DNA from: an uncultured Paracoccaceae bacterium | GTDB taxonomy: Bacteria; Pseudomonadota; Alphaproteobacteria; Rhodobacterales; Rhodobacteraceae | Length of the DNA stretch: 34,558 nt | Direction of reading: 5' to 3' | NCBI GenBank assembly: GCA_938049225.1 | Contig: CALICM010000026.1 | Location: 1 to 34,558 of the forward strand | Shown: positions 1 to 7,531 of the stretch, in pieces | Layout of the letters: each line of letters opens with the position of its first letter | Position numbering within the stretch: position 1 is the first letter of the stretch | Notes under the pieces: generated by a model | What the model was told of the DNA's origin: nothing | The model's input: the letters and a program-made list of their open reading frames with translations, nothing else | Database searches by the model: none | Translations under genes and position numbers: made by a program

Positions 1-125
1 CGACCGGTCGTCTTCCTGGCAGGCAGGAAAGACTCAATCAAAGCCCACTCTTCCTCCCTGCAATCACTTGCATAGCGTCCCTTGTTGCGCTCATATCGAA
101 CACGGGTGATGTCAGTCCAAACCAT
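1..125 (-). CDS. IS5-family transposase, N-terminal part (runs off the left edge)
   Basis: Reading leftwards from an ATG at 125-123, about 41 residues are visible, starting MVWTDITRVRYERNKG and continuing with REEEWALIESFLPARK. This is the usual N-terminus of IS5-family DDE transposases (a short leader, then an E-W-x-L-I-x-x-x-L-P block). A good ribosome binding site (AAGGAG) lies 6-7 bases upstream of the ATG. The catalytic part is outside the window, so it cannot be said whether the gene is intact. The insertion sequence end should lie between the start codon and the tRNA, probably around 185-207 (GTTTCGGGGTGGACAC), but only one end is in view and no terminal inverted repeat can be confirmed. 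It differs in sequence from the second IS5 relic near 6.7 kb. Confidence 0.75.
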   Translation of the reverse strand, partial: MVWTDITRVRYERNKGRYASDCREEEWALIESFLPARKTTG

Positions 126-267
126 GGCGATCTCCTTCGAATCTTTGACAATCCGAATGAATCACAAACGACTGATATCACTCAATGAGTTTCGGGGTGG
201 ACACTGATAACCGGAGTGATAACCGCTTGACGCCAGCAACGCAAAAACCTAATGAAACAAGGGAGAT

Positions 268-341
268 GGCGACGTGGCGGAGTGGTTACGCAGCGGATTG
301 CAAATCCGTGTACACCGGTTCGATTCCGGTCGTCGCCTCCA
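268..341 (+). tRNA. tRNA-Cys (anticodon GCA), CCA encoded
   Basis: The acceptor stem GGCGACG (268-274) pairs with CGTCGCC (331-337), followed by discriminator T338 and an encoded CCA (339-341). The anticodon stem GCGGA/TCCGT encloses the loop TTGCAAA, giving anticodon GCA (Cys). The T arm CCGGTTCGATTCCGG is canonical. The 74-nt length fits a class I tRNA. A recombinase remnant lies just downstream, so the 3' half of this tRNA is a plausible old phage or island attachment site; no second copy of the tRNA 3' end was seen in the window. Confidence 0.96.
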
Positions 342-422
342 ATGAGTTCAATGGCTTAACGCTCATGCAATGCCGGAGAGTATCAATAAAGGTATCAGTT
401 TCCCGTTCTGTGCTTGTTCTGT

Positions 423-692
423 TCATTTGCGCTTTGCCGCAGCTTGACGTGCTCGCATGACCTGTCTTGCCTCCCCCGCATACTTAATGATCATTGCTTT
501 TGAAGTGTGACCGCTGAAACTGGCAATCTCGTCATCGGTGCAACCCGCCCACGCCAGTTCCATCACACCTCGATACCGCAGTGCGTGCTGATCATAGGCC
601 AAGAGGCCCAGCCGCTTGCGTTCGCGCACCATGACGCGCGCCATTGCATGATAGTTCATTGCAGAGCCGTCGGCCCGCGTTAGGATGTGCCT
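423..692 (-). pseudogene. Tyrosine recombinase/integrase, C-terminal remnant
   Basis: The open frame runs from an in-frame TAG at 695-693 to the stop at 423. A possible ATG at 659 gives 78 residues, but recombinase-like sequence (ILTRADGSAMNYHAM) continues upstream of that ATG to the TAG, so this is a decapitated gene. Counting from the ATG, H25-A-L-R28 matches the H-x-x-R box, G50-H51-T-S matches the G-H box, and Y60 is the expected nucleophile, followed by the basic tail common in phage integrases. The N-terminal DNA-binding domain and the first catalytic Arg are missing. The C-terminus faces the 3' end of tRNA-Cys, as in tRNA-integrated elements. The rest of the element seems lost, because the next gene (EVE protein) is an ordinary chromosomal gene. 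Confidence 0.7.
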
Positions 693-720
693 CTAGGGAT
701 GCAGTCGACCCCGCTTCAGT

Positions 721-1143
721 TCAGTTCCCCTCCCAGCCGCCCAGCTTGCAGATATGGGTCCATTCGGCGGCGGTCACGGGTTGCACCGACAAGCGGGAGT
801 TGTTGACCAGGACCATGTCTTTCAGCCTGGGGGCCGCCTTGCACATATCCAACGTAACGGGCGTGGGCATGCGGCCGACGGCTTTGATGTCGACGCATTC
901 CCACCGGGGGTCGTCGGTGGTGCTGTCCGGGTGCGCTTCGGCGCAGACCTCGACCACTCCGACGATGCTCTTTTCCTTCATCGAGTGATAGAAAAAGCCC
1001 CGGTCGCCCAGCTTCATCTCGCGCATGTTGTTGCGGGCCTGGTAGTTGCGGACCCCGTCCCATTCCTCGCCCGCGTCGCCTTTGGCGACCTGATCGTCCC
1101 AGCCCCAGGTGTTAGGTTCGGATTTAAACAGCCAATAACGCAT
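721..1143 (-). CDS. EVE domain-containing protein
   Basis: A 140-residue protein made almost entirely of one EVE domain (PUA-like fold). EVE domains are known or proposed to bind modified bases in nucleic acids; a specific role for this subgroup is not established. Landmarks are N-terminal YWLFKSEP, W-D-G-V-R-N-Y-Q-A-R-N-N-M near residues 30-42, and G-D-R-G-F-F-Y-H-S just after, all typical of the family. The start is placed at the ATG 1143-1141 because family members begin MxYWLFKSEP; a longer frame to 1212 adds residues that do not fit. GGAAAC lies upstream as a weak ribosome binding site. The gene begins 4 bases after the stop of the YciI-like gene, so tsaD, yciI-like and this gene are likely one transcript. 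Confidence 0.9.
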   Translation of the reverse strand: MRYWLFKSEPNTWGWDDQVAKGDAGEEWDGVRNYQARNNMREMKLGDRGFFYHSMKEKSIVGVVEVCAEAHPDSTTDDPRWECVDIKAVGRMPTPVTLDMCKAAPRLKDMVLVNNSRLSVQPVTAAEWTHICKLGGWEGN

Positions 1144-1147
1144 GATT

Positions 1148-1420
1148 TCAGTTTCCAACCGTTTGCTTCCAGGGGTGAATCTCAACACTGTCGAACAGAC
1201 CGGCCTGGGCATAGGGGTCGTTCGCGGCGAAGGTTTCAGCCGCGGCGCGATCTGGGGCGTCGAGGACCAGCAGCGAGCCGATCATATCGCCCGCGTCATC
1301 CAGCAGGGGGCCGCCGATGGGGATGGTGGCCTGCGCGGCATAGGCGAGATGCGCCTCGCGCGTGGATTTGCGCAGATGCAGGTGGCCGGGCTTGTCCTTG
1401 CAGATGAGCGCGAAGAGCAT
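1148..1420 (-). CDS. YciI-like protein
   Basis: A 90-residue single-domain protein of the YciI family (ferredoxin-like alpha/beta fold). It contains the usual N-terminal MLFALICKDKPG strand, the H-L-A-Y segment around residue 25, the G-G-P-L-L-D-D-x-G block around 37-46 and the downstream D-P-Y-A-Q-A-G-L-F pattern. Members are small cytoplasmic proteins; some YciI-like domains act as dehalogenases or in ring-cleavage clusters, but most, including those beside tsaD, have no proven activity. AGAGGA precedes the ATG at 1420. It lies between tsaD (51 bp upstream) and the EVE gene (4 bp downstream), same strand. Confidence 0.88.
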   Translation of the reverse strand: MLFALICKDKPGHLHLRKSTREAHLAYAAQATIPIGGPLLDDAGDMIGSLLVLDAPDRAAAETFAANDPYAQAGLFDSVEIHPWKQTVGN

Positions 1421-1471
1421 GTGACGTGTCCTCTAGAGTTTGGGCGCAGAGTGGCGTGTTGGGCCAGGGTG

Positions 1472-2554
1472 TCAAGCCTTGGCGCCTTTGCGGCCCGAGC
1501 CGAGTTGCGGGGCTGCCCGGGTGTCGAGGGGCCAACGGGGGCGTGCCGCAAGGGTCAGGTCCGAGCGGGCGCCGCCTGCGTATTGTTCCAGCCCGGCCCA
1601 GGCGATCATCGCGGCGTTGTCGGTGCACAGCGACAGCGGTGGGGCGACATAAGTCGCAGCGTGTTCCGCCGCAGCGGCAGCCAAGGCAGTGCGGATGGTT
1701 TGGTTGGCGGCGACACCGCCGGCTACGGCCAAGATGGGGCGGGCCGTGGGATGGGCGTCTCGGAACAGTTGCAGTGCACGACGGGTTTTGATCGCCAGCA
1801 CTTCGGCCACCGCAGCCTGGAAGCTGGCGCTTAGATCCGCTTGGTCGGCTTTGGTCAGCCCGCCTTGCTCCGCGACGATCAGATCCCGCGCGCGGCGCAG
1901 GGCGGTTTTGAGGCCCGAGAAGGACATGTCGCAATCCGCGCGGTCCAGCAGCGGTCGGGGCAGAGCGAAACGCGCGGGATCCCCCGACCGCGCGGCTGCC
2001 TCGACCTGTGGGCCACCTGGCGTGGGCAGGCCCAGGAGGCGCGCGGTCTTGTCAAAGGCCTCGCCCGGGGCGTCGTCGACGGTGCCGCCAAGGCGGGTAA
2101 AGCTGCTCGGACCGGTCACTATCAGAAACTGACAATGGCCGCCCGATACCAGCAACATCAAATAGGGATAGGCGATATCATCCGTCAGCCGGGGCGTTAG
2201 CGCGTGCCCGGCCAGATGGTTCACGCCAATCAGCGGCATGCCACGCGCGGCGGCGATCCCTTTCGCGCACATCACGCCGGACAGCACACCGCCGATCAGT
2301 CCTGGGCCAGCGGTGACGGCGATCAACGCGATATCGTTCAACGCCACTTTGGATTGGGTCAGCGCTTCACGCACACATATATCCAAACACTCCGCATGAG
2401 CACGGGCGGCGATCTCGGGGACGACACCGCCGTAATTTTGGTGCAGCAAAGTCTGCTCGAAGATCACCGAGGAAAGGATCCTGCGGTCCGCGGTGACGAT
2501 TGCAGCGGCGGTCTCGTCACAGCTGCTTTCAATGCCCAGGCACAGCTGTGGCAT
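1472..2554 (-). CDS. tsaD: tRNA N6-adenosine threonylcarbamoyltransferase TsaD
   Basis: TsaD transfers the threonylcarbamoyl group from threonylcarbamoyl-AMP to A37 of ANN-decoding tRNAs (t6A), working with TsaB, TsaE and TsaC. The 360-residue protein begins [18 protein letters not shown], the family N-terminus, and has the metal-binding H113-x-x-x-H117 (NHLAGHA), the LLVSGGH strand near 140, the D-D-A-x-G-E-A-F-D-K block, and the [10 protein letters not shown] nucleotide-binding segment near the C-terminus. The start is ATG 2554-2552; the frame stays open far upstream to 3049, but that stretch is antisense to hemD and has no family similarity. It is divergent to hemD with a 54-bp gap that should hold both promoters. 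Confidence 0.96.
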   Translation of the reverse strand: MPQLCLGIESSCDETAAAIVTADRRILSSVIFEQTLLHQNYGGVVPEIAARAHAECLDICVREALTQSKVALNDIALIAVTAGPGLIGGVLSGVMCAKGIAAARGMPLIGVNHLAGHALTPRLTDDIAYPYLMLLVSGGHCQFLIVTGPSSFTRLGGTVDDAPGEAFDKTARLLGLPTPGGPQVEAAARSGDPARFALPRPLLDRADCDMSFSGLKTALRRARDLIVAEQGGLTKADQADLSASFQAAVAEVLAIKTRRALQLFRDAHPTARPILAVAGGVAANQTIRTALAAAAAEHAATYVAPPLSLCTDNAAMIAWAGLEQYAGGARSDLTLAARPRWPLDTRAAPQLGSGRKGAKA

Positions 2555-2608
2555 AGGGGCCCCATGGTTGGTTTGCGCAAGTCGTTCCGCGCAGGTAACA
2601 CCGCGCGT

Positions 2609-3313
2609 ATGAACACGCAACACCGCCCCAGGCTTTTGATCCCGCGTCCCCTGGCGCAGGGTCAGGCCTTTGCTCGGTCCGTCGAGGACAGGATGCCGGG
2701 TCGGTGGGATTGTGTGGTGCATCCCATCATGAAGATCCGATTCTCCGATATCGCGATACCGGAAGGCGATGCGATTTTCACCTCGGCCAATGGGGTTGCG
2801 GCCTGGGTGCGGGCCACGGATCGGCGTGGGATTGCACATTGTGTGGGGCCAGGGACCACGGTCAAGGCTGCGGCTGCAGGTTTCGATGCGCGACAGGCGG
2901 GGGCAACGGCGGCGGAATTGATCGACACTTTGGCCATATTGCCCACCACCCATTTCGTGCATCTGCGCGGCGCGCATGCGCGGGATGATGTGGCCCACCG
3001 GTTGCAGACCGCGCAGCACCAGGTGGCTGGTGTCGTGGGCTATGCGCAACTGCCCATGGCCTTGCCCGATTGGGTGTCGCAGGGTTTAGCGACAGGAGAG
3101 ATCGCAGCGGTGACGCTATTCTCGCCCCGTAGCGCACAGTTGCTGCATGAGGCGCTTGGAGGCGGCCGATTGGCCCCAGAGTGCGCTCTCTATTGCCTAA
3201 GCCAGGCGGTTGCCGAGGCCGCAGGACCGCTTCGGACCGGACGCGTTCTGATTGCCGCACGCCCGGATGGTAACGCGATGTTGGATCTGTTGGCACGGGT
3301 GGGCGCGATTTAG
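2609..3313 (+). CDS. hemD: Uroporphyrinogen-III synthase (HemD)
   Basis: HemD cyclises hydroxymethylbilane with inversion of ring D to make uroporphyrinogen III, the branch point to haem, sirohaem, cobalamin and bacteriochlorophyll. The 234-residue length fits. The weakly conserved family is recognised by the N-terminal [17 protein letters not shown], the [10 protein letters not shown] block, the H-C-V-G-P-G-T segment, H-L-R-G near the middle, and V-T-L-F-S-P-R-S-A plus L-S-Q-A-V-A in the C-terminal half. The start ATG at 2609 is preferred; an in-frame ATG at 2564 would add 15 residues. The usual partner hemC (hydroxymethylbilane synthase) is not in the window. The next genes, Mic60-like and HemY-like, are the expected neighbours in alphaproteobacteria. 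Confidence 0.88.
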   Translation: MNTQHRPRLLIPRPLAQGQAFARSVEDRMPGRWDCVVHPIMKIRFSDIAIPEGDAIFTSANGVAAWVRATDRRGIAHCVGPGTTVKAAAAGFDARQAGATAAELIDTLAILPTTHFVHLRGAHARDDVAHRLQTAQHQVAGVVGYAQLPMALPDWVSQGLATGEIAAVTLFSPRSAQLLHEALGGGRLAPECALYCLSQAVAEAAGPLRTGRVLIAARPDGNAMLDLLARVGAI

Positions 3314-3435
3314 TGTCACTTGCACGTGTCTTTGGCTTGTGACGTTGGCGCCACCGCCGTACGATTGACGCTCGGTAAGCTGTGTGTCCACACGGCGATG
3401 GGGGATTTACAATCGGATGGGTGAGCGGCGATTTC

Positions 3436-4899
3436 ATGACTAACTCTCAGAATTCAAAAGATGATCCCGAACGCCCCGAGGATCAGGCAGCGCCTGCGGA
3501 TGGCGACGAGTCGCCAAGTGACACGGTGGCGTCTGACGCTGATATCGAGGGTGATTCCATCGAAGCGACTGTGTCGGATGACAATGGCGAGACGGTCGAG
3601 GCTAGGATCGATGAAAACCAAGCTGCCAAGATGCAGGACACGGTTCTGATCGATGCTTTAGCGGCAACCCCCCTGCTGAGCGATGGGTCCTCGCCGGAAC
3701 CCGAAGTCGAAGCGGTCGAGGATGCGACCGAGGCAGTCGAAGATCCCCTCGAGGGCCACGAAGAAGAACATGAGGAGGTTGAGGCCGAGGAGCGCCGCTC
3801 GTTCGCCAGCCGTGTGCTGACCTGGCTGATCCTCTTGCTGGTCGGTGCTGGCGCGGCGCTATGGGCAGCACCCCGTGTGGCGCCCAATTTGCCCGATGGA
3901 CTGGGACCGGTAAAAGCTTTCTTGATGCCGGGCGAGTTTCGCAGCCAAGCTCAGATCGCGGCCCTCGAGTCGGAGGTGGACAACCGCCTGCAAGCGCTAA
4001 CGCCTGGCCTGGATGAAACGGCTGTGCAGGGTCTGGTCACGGCCCAGACGGAGGCCTTGCAGGTCGACTTTGAAACACGGCTTCAGGCCCTTGCTGACCA
4101 GGTCGCCGCGACCGACGGGGCCAGTATCGAGGGGCGTGTTGCCCAGCTTGAAACCCGGCTCGAGGGGGCTGTGGCGGCCCTGGACGGGCTCAGTACAGGT
4201 GGCGCGGGCCTAAGTGCCGAGGATCAAGAAGCACTGGGCGCGTTTTCGGCGACCGTAGACGGGCTGCGGGCGGAACTGGCCGCTTTGGCCGATCAGCAGG
4301 GGGCTTTATCCCAGCGGATCGACGACGTCGAGGTGGCCGTCGACCGCCGTTTGAGCGAGGCCGAGGTTGAAGTCGCAACCGCCACGGAAGAGGCCGCCGA
4401 TACCAAATCCGCCGCCCTGGCCGTGGCCGCAGTGTCGATGATCGACGCGGCCTTAGCCTCGGGCGAGCCCTTTGCCGAGGCGCTGGGGCAGCTAGAGGCC
4501 AACAGCGATCAGCCCGCACCCGAGGGGCTGGCGGCGGTTGCAGACAGCGGCGTGGCGACCCTTGGCGTGCTGCGCACGGGCTTCGCTGATGCGGCTTATC
4601 AGGCGATCCGCGCGGATATCAAAGCCGAGGGCCAGGCGAACCCGGGCGCCCGCCTGGCGTCGTTCCTTGAGGCGCAGATTGCCACACGTTCTTTGACGCC
4701 GCAGGAGGGTGACAGTACAGACGCAGTCCTCAGCCGGGCCGAGGATGCGCTCAGGCGGGACAATCTGGCTGCCGCCATCGATGAGTTGCAGGGCCTAAGC
4801 GAGGTGGCGCGCAGCGCGATGGGCAGTTGGCTGCCCCGAGCCGAAGCGCGGGTGGCCGCCCAGGCCAATTTGGCCGCCCTGCAAGCTGCTGTGAATTAA
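3436..4899 (+). CDS. Mic60/mitofilin-like inner membrane protein (COG4223 type)
   Basis: A 487-residue protein with a long acidic, low-complexity N-terminal region (about residues 1-118), a single membrane segment (about 124-146, LTWLILLLVGAGAALWAAP), a long Ala/Glu/Gln-rich coiled-coil region (about 165-340) and a C-terminal helical domain (about 370-487) with a FADAAYQAI stretch and a final LPRAEARVAAQANLAAL helix. This architecture and the position between hemD and hemY are those of the alphaproteobacterial homologue of mitochondrial Mic60, which shapes inner-membrane folds and contacts the outer membrane. The start ATG 3436 gives MTNSQNSKDD; a frame open to 3382 adds 18 unlikely residues. 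hemY follows after 22 bp. Function here is inferred from context and layout. Confidence 0.8.
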   Translation: MTNSQNSKDDPERPEDQAAPADGDESPSDTVASDADIEGDSIEATVSDDNGETVEARIDENQAAKMQDTVLIDALAATPLLSDGSSPEPEVEAVEDATEAVEDPLEGHEEEHEEVEAEERRSFASRVLTWLILLLVGAGAALWAAPRVAPNLPDGLGPVKAFLMPGEFRSQAQIAALESEVDNRLQALTPGLDETAVQGLVTAQTEALQVDFETRLQALADQVAATDGASIEGRVAQLETRLEGAVAALDGLSTGGAGLSAEDQEALGAFSATVDGLRAELAALADQQGALSQRIDDVEVAVDRRLSEAEVEVATATEEAADTKSAALAVAAVSMIDAALASGEPFAEALGQLEANSDQPAPEGLAAVADSGVATLGVLRTGFADAAYQAIRADIKAEGQANPGARLASFLEAQIATRSLTPQEGDSTDAVLSRAEDALRRDNLAAAIDELQGLSEVARSAMGSWLPRAEARVAAQANLAALQAAVN

Positions 4900-4921
4900 C
4901 GCAGGACAGAAAGGTTTTCGT

Positions 4922-6511
4922 ATGCTCTGGTCCCTGATCAAGATCCTTCTGTTTATTGGCGTGGCCGCTGCCCTGACCTGGGGCGCGGGCCTGATCCTGG
5001 AAACCCCGGGCGAGGTGCGCATCGCCTTCGCGGGGCGCGAGATCAACCTTCCACCGTTGGGTTTCCTGTTGGCAGCCCTTGTCGTCATGCTGTTGGCCTG
5101 GGTGGTCCTGAAAATTGCTGGCCTGCTCGTGGCGGTCCTGCGATTTCTCACCGGCGATCAAACAGCCATAAGCCGGTATTTCGATCGCAACCGCGAACGC
5201 CGGGGGTTTGACGCCTTGTCACAGAGCCTGATCGCCTTGGCGGCGGGCGAGGGACGCAAGGCGCAAGCCAAAGCGCAGCAGGCCGAAAAGCTGTTGAACC
5301 GCCCCGATCTGACCCGCCTGATCAGCGCGCAAACCGCCGAATTGACCGGCAATACTGATCGGGCAATTGGGTATTATAAGGAAATGCTGACCGAGGATTC
5401 GACCCGGTTCGTCGGTGTTCAGGGTCTGCTGCGCCAGAAATTGGTTGAGGGCGATACGGACACGGCGCTGAAACTCGCCGAAAAAGCCTTTGCCCTACAA
5501 CCGCGTCACGTCGCGACCTTGGACACGCTGTTCGGCCTGCAGGCCCAGGCCGCCGATTGGGGCGGCGCGCGCAAGACGCTCGCGGCCAAGGTGCGCGCGT
5601 CCTCACTGCCGCGCGACGTTGGCAAACGGCGCGAGGCGGTGCTGTCCCTGGCGGATGCCCGGACCGCAATGGCCGATGGCGAGACCGCCAAGGCGCGCGA
5701 GGCCGCCTATATGGCGAACCGCCTGGCGCCGCTCTTCGTGCCTGCGGCAGCCTTGGCCGCCGAATTGCATGCCGAGGCCGGCGATGGGCGCCAAGCGGCG
5801 CGGATCGTGAAAAAGGCCTGGACGCAAGAACCGCATCCTGATCTGGCCGCGGCCTTTGCTGCTATCGCGCCAAAAGAAACACCGGATCAAAGGATCCAAC
5901 GTTTCCAACCACTGCTCAAGATCAAGGCGGATGCGCCTGAAACCCGGATGGTCGCGGCCGAACTTGCACTTGCGGCCGAGGATTTTCCACTTGCGCGCCG
6001 GTCCCTTGGGGATTTGGCCGAAACCGCGCCGACGACCCGCAGCCTGGCATTGATGGCGGCGATCGAGCGTGGCGAGGGGGCGCCGGACAGCGTGGTCCGG
6101 GGCTGGCTGGCCAAAGCTCTGGATGCGCCAAGGGGCGAGGCTTGGGTCTGCGAAAATTGCAACACGGCGCATGGCCAATGGGCACCGGTTTGTGACAGCT
6201 GCGATACCTTCGACAGCCTGGCGTGGCGCTTGCCGCCCAAGGTCGATGATAACGGCACCGCGGCCGCCATGCTGCCATTGATCGTAGGGGCATTGACCGA
6301 TGCACGGTCAGAGCCCGCGCCGCCGCCGCCCGCGCGACCCTCTGCGGCCAAAGCAGAGGCGGTCGACATTGTGACACCCCTACACTCCGGAAGCGATAAC
6401 GCGGATATAGAGCCTGCGACAGAGATACCGGAAACGCCCGATCCCGATACGGAGAAAGCCACCGGCCCTGATGAAACAGACGAGGTCGAGCACAAAGCCA
6501 AGGCAGTTTAG
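4922..6511 (+). CDS. HemY-type TPR membrane protein with a zinc ribbon
   Basis: A 529-residue protein with the HemY N-terminal region: two membrane segments (about residues 5-25 and 44-75) separated by a short G-R-E-I-N-L-P-P loop. TPR-like helices follow (about 95-400; for example GNTDRAIGYYKEMLTED and GDTDTALKLAEKAFALQP). A four-cysteine knuckle, C410-x2-C413 and C424-x2-C427 with W408 and W420, resembles the rubredoxin-type metal site of LapB/YciM. The last 80 residues are Pro/Glu/Asp-rich and probably disordered. HemY-type proteins are annotated in late tetrapyrrole synthesis without a proven reaction; this is not the unrelated protoporphyrinogen oxidase also called HemY. It follows the Mic60-like gene by 22 bp, likely in the same operon. 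Confidence 0.85.
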   Translation: MLWSLIKILLFIGVAAALTWGAGLILETPGEVRIAFAGREINLPPLGFLLAALVVMLLAWVVLKIAGLLVAVLRFLTGDQTAISRYFDRNRERRGFDALSQSLIALAAGEGRKAQAKAQQAEKLLNRPDLTRLISAQTAELTGNTDRAIGYYKEMLTEDSTRFVGVQGLLRQKLVEGDTDTALKLAEKAFALQPRHVATLDTLFGLQAQAADWGGARKTLAAKVRASSLPRDVGKRREAVLSLADARTAMADGETAKAREAAYMANRLAPLFVPAAALAAELHAEAGDGRQAARIVKKAWTQEPHPDLAAAFAAIAPKETPDQRIQRFQPLLKIKADAPETRMVAAELALAAEDFPLARRSLGDLAETAPTTRSLALMAAIERGEGAPDSVVRGWLAKALDAPRGEAWVCENCNTAHGQWAPVCDSCDTFDSLAWRLPPKVDDNGTAAAMLPLIVGALTDARSEPAPPPPARPSAAKAEAVDIVTPLHSGSDNADIEPATEIPETPDPDTEKATGPDETDEVEHKAKAV

Positions 6512-6589
6512 GTGTGACGCCAGCATGTCTCCGACTTGCAGAGGCTGGGTATGGCATCCCACTGCGCCTCGCGCGCGTTTTCGCTAGGG

Positions 6590-7072
6590 TCTGTTCCCAT
6601 AAAGAGGGTTCACACGTCGGTCGTTGTCTGATTCACTTCTGCAAACGAGCAGAAGTTCCAAATGTGCCGTCATGAACTGGCCGACAAAGAGTGGGCGATC
6701 ATCCAACCCTTGCTGCCGACAAAGGTGCGGGGGGTGCCGCGGGTCGATGACCGCCGGGTGATCAACGGTATTCTCTGGCGTTTCCGGACGGGTGCGCCAT
6801 GGCGCGACGTGCCTGAGCGGTATGGACCTCGGACGACGCTCTATAACCGGTTCGTCGGGTGGCGGGCCGCTGGTGTCTGGGATCGCATTCTTGACGCGGT
6901 CTCAGATGGTTACGATGGAGACATCGTGATGATCGACTCGTCCTGCGTGCGTGTTCACCAGCATGGCGCCGCCCCCAAAAAAGACAGGGATGGCTGCGCT
7001 CTAATCGTTTGCAAGCAAACGACTGCCGCGTGAGACATGGGACATTCCCGCGGCGGCCTGACGACCAAGAAC
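6590..7072 (+). mobile_element. IS5-family element remnant (left end and 5' part of transposase)
   Basis: A possible left end (GGGTCTGTTCCCATAAAGAG, from about 6590) lies about 70 bp before a transposase start and 80 bp after hemY. No matching inverted repeat was found downstream, and recognisable transposase sequence stops near 7072, so the right half appears deleted. A 7-bp stem-loop (CTTCTGC 6636-6642 with GCAGAAG 6649-6655) sits just before the start codon. The element marks the border between the hem genes and the catabolic genes to the right. Confidence 0.65.
6662..7072 (+). pseudogene. IS5-family transposase, truncated and interrupted
   Basis: From ATG 6662 the frame encodes 123 residues with clear IS5-family features: ELADKEWAIIQPLLP at the N-terminus, N-G-I-L-W-R-F-R-T-G-A-P-W-R-D-V-P-x-R-Y-G, T-L-Y-N-R-F-V-G-W, and M-I-D-S-S-C-V-R-V-H-Q-H, which holds the first catalytic Asp. 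A TGA at 7031-7033 stops it. In the same frame immediately after the stop the family sequence resumes as MGHSRGGLTTK (from 7037), normally joined directly to DGC (ending at 6997). The 39 bases between (6998-7036) are therefore an in-frame insertion carrying the stop. After about 7072 similarity ends, so the second Asp and the Glu of the DDE triad are gone. It cannot make active transposase. Confidence 0.75.
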
Positions 7073-7188
7073 TGTCAATCCCAGAGCAAAATGGGGCCAT
7101 TGACCGGTTTAAAACTGCACTACTGAGGTTGAGTGTAGCGGCGCCTTGGCATGCGTGCTTTGCATATAGTTAACGCGTGTCAATGCGC

Positions 7189-7217
7189 ACTGGCCGAAGG
7201 CCAGTTCTGATCATTTT
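7189..7217 (+). terminator. Hairpin followed by a T-rich run (terminator-like)
   Basis: ACTGGCC (7189-7195), loop GAA, GGCCAGT (7199-7205) form a perfect 7-bp stem, followed after a short gap by seven T residues (7211-7217). The T-run is 5 bases from the stem, so termination strength is uncertain. It lies in a stretch with no intact gene and could instead be the terminus of a lost mobile element. Confidence 0.35.
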
Positions 7218-7254
7218 TTTGGCGTTGGATTTCCGGCTTTCGCGCAGGCGGAAG

Positions 7255-7330
7255 CTCAGGGAAGCCTTTGAGGCCGTCTATTATCTTCGATCATCCGTTG
7301 CCGCAGCGGCGTGGTCTTCTCCTCTTTCAC
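7255..7330 (-). pseudogene. Fused scraps resembling a recombinase start and an IS256 transposase
   Basis: On the minus strand a strong ribosome binding site (AGGAGG) precedes a GTG at 7330-7328 that opens VKEEKTTPLRQRMIED, like the start of tyrosine recombinases found with IS91-type elements. The frame then loses similarity and stops at 7256. In another minus-strand frame 7284-7255 reads IIDGLKGFPE, which matches the D-G-L-K-G-F-P-E-A-I block of IS256-family transposases. Both matches are short and made from memory, so they are suggestive only. Together they imply repeated insertion and deletion in this 0.5-kb gap; I see no intact gene between 7073 and 7531. Confidence 0.4.
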
Positions 7331-7531
7331 GAGATCCTCCTGTCGTCAGATTGAGAAACCTCAATCGTCAAACAGGTCAGCAAGATTACAAAACGCGCGC
7401 CGCCACGGTCATCTCAAAACACCAGCCACAAGCCCCATTGCCGCGTAAGCCGATTCGTCCTCCAGTTATGCGCGACCGTTCGCTATACTGAACTTGCCTG
7501 AAACCCAGGTCTGAGACCGGAAAGGCGCCAG

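Noticed and set aside
342-366. Terminator after tRNA-Cys (ATGAG/CTCAT)
   Set aside because: The stem is only 5 bp with a long loop and no T-run.
185-460. Plus-strand ORF of 91 codons across the tRNA
   Set aside because: It reads through the tRNA-Cys gene and has no family-like sequence; it is chance.
2204-2608. Long N-terminal extension of hemD
   Set aside because: It is antisense to tsaD and does not resemble uroporphyrinogen-III synthase; family similarity starts at about 2609.
2555-3049. Long N-terminal extension of tsaD
   Set aside because: The segment is antisense to hemD and TsaD proteins start just before the G-I-E-S-S-C block.
7177-7491. Plus-strand ORF of 104 codons after the IS5 relic
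   Set aside because: Composition is irregular and it is antisense to the recombinase-like and IS256-like fragments; no recognisable domain.
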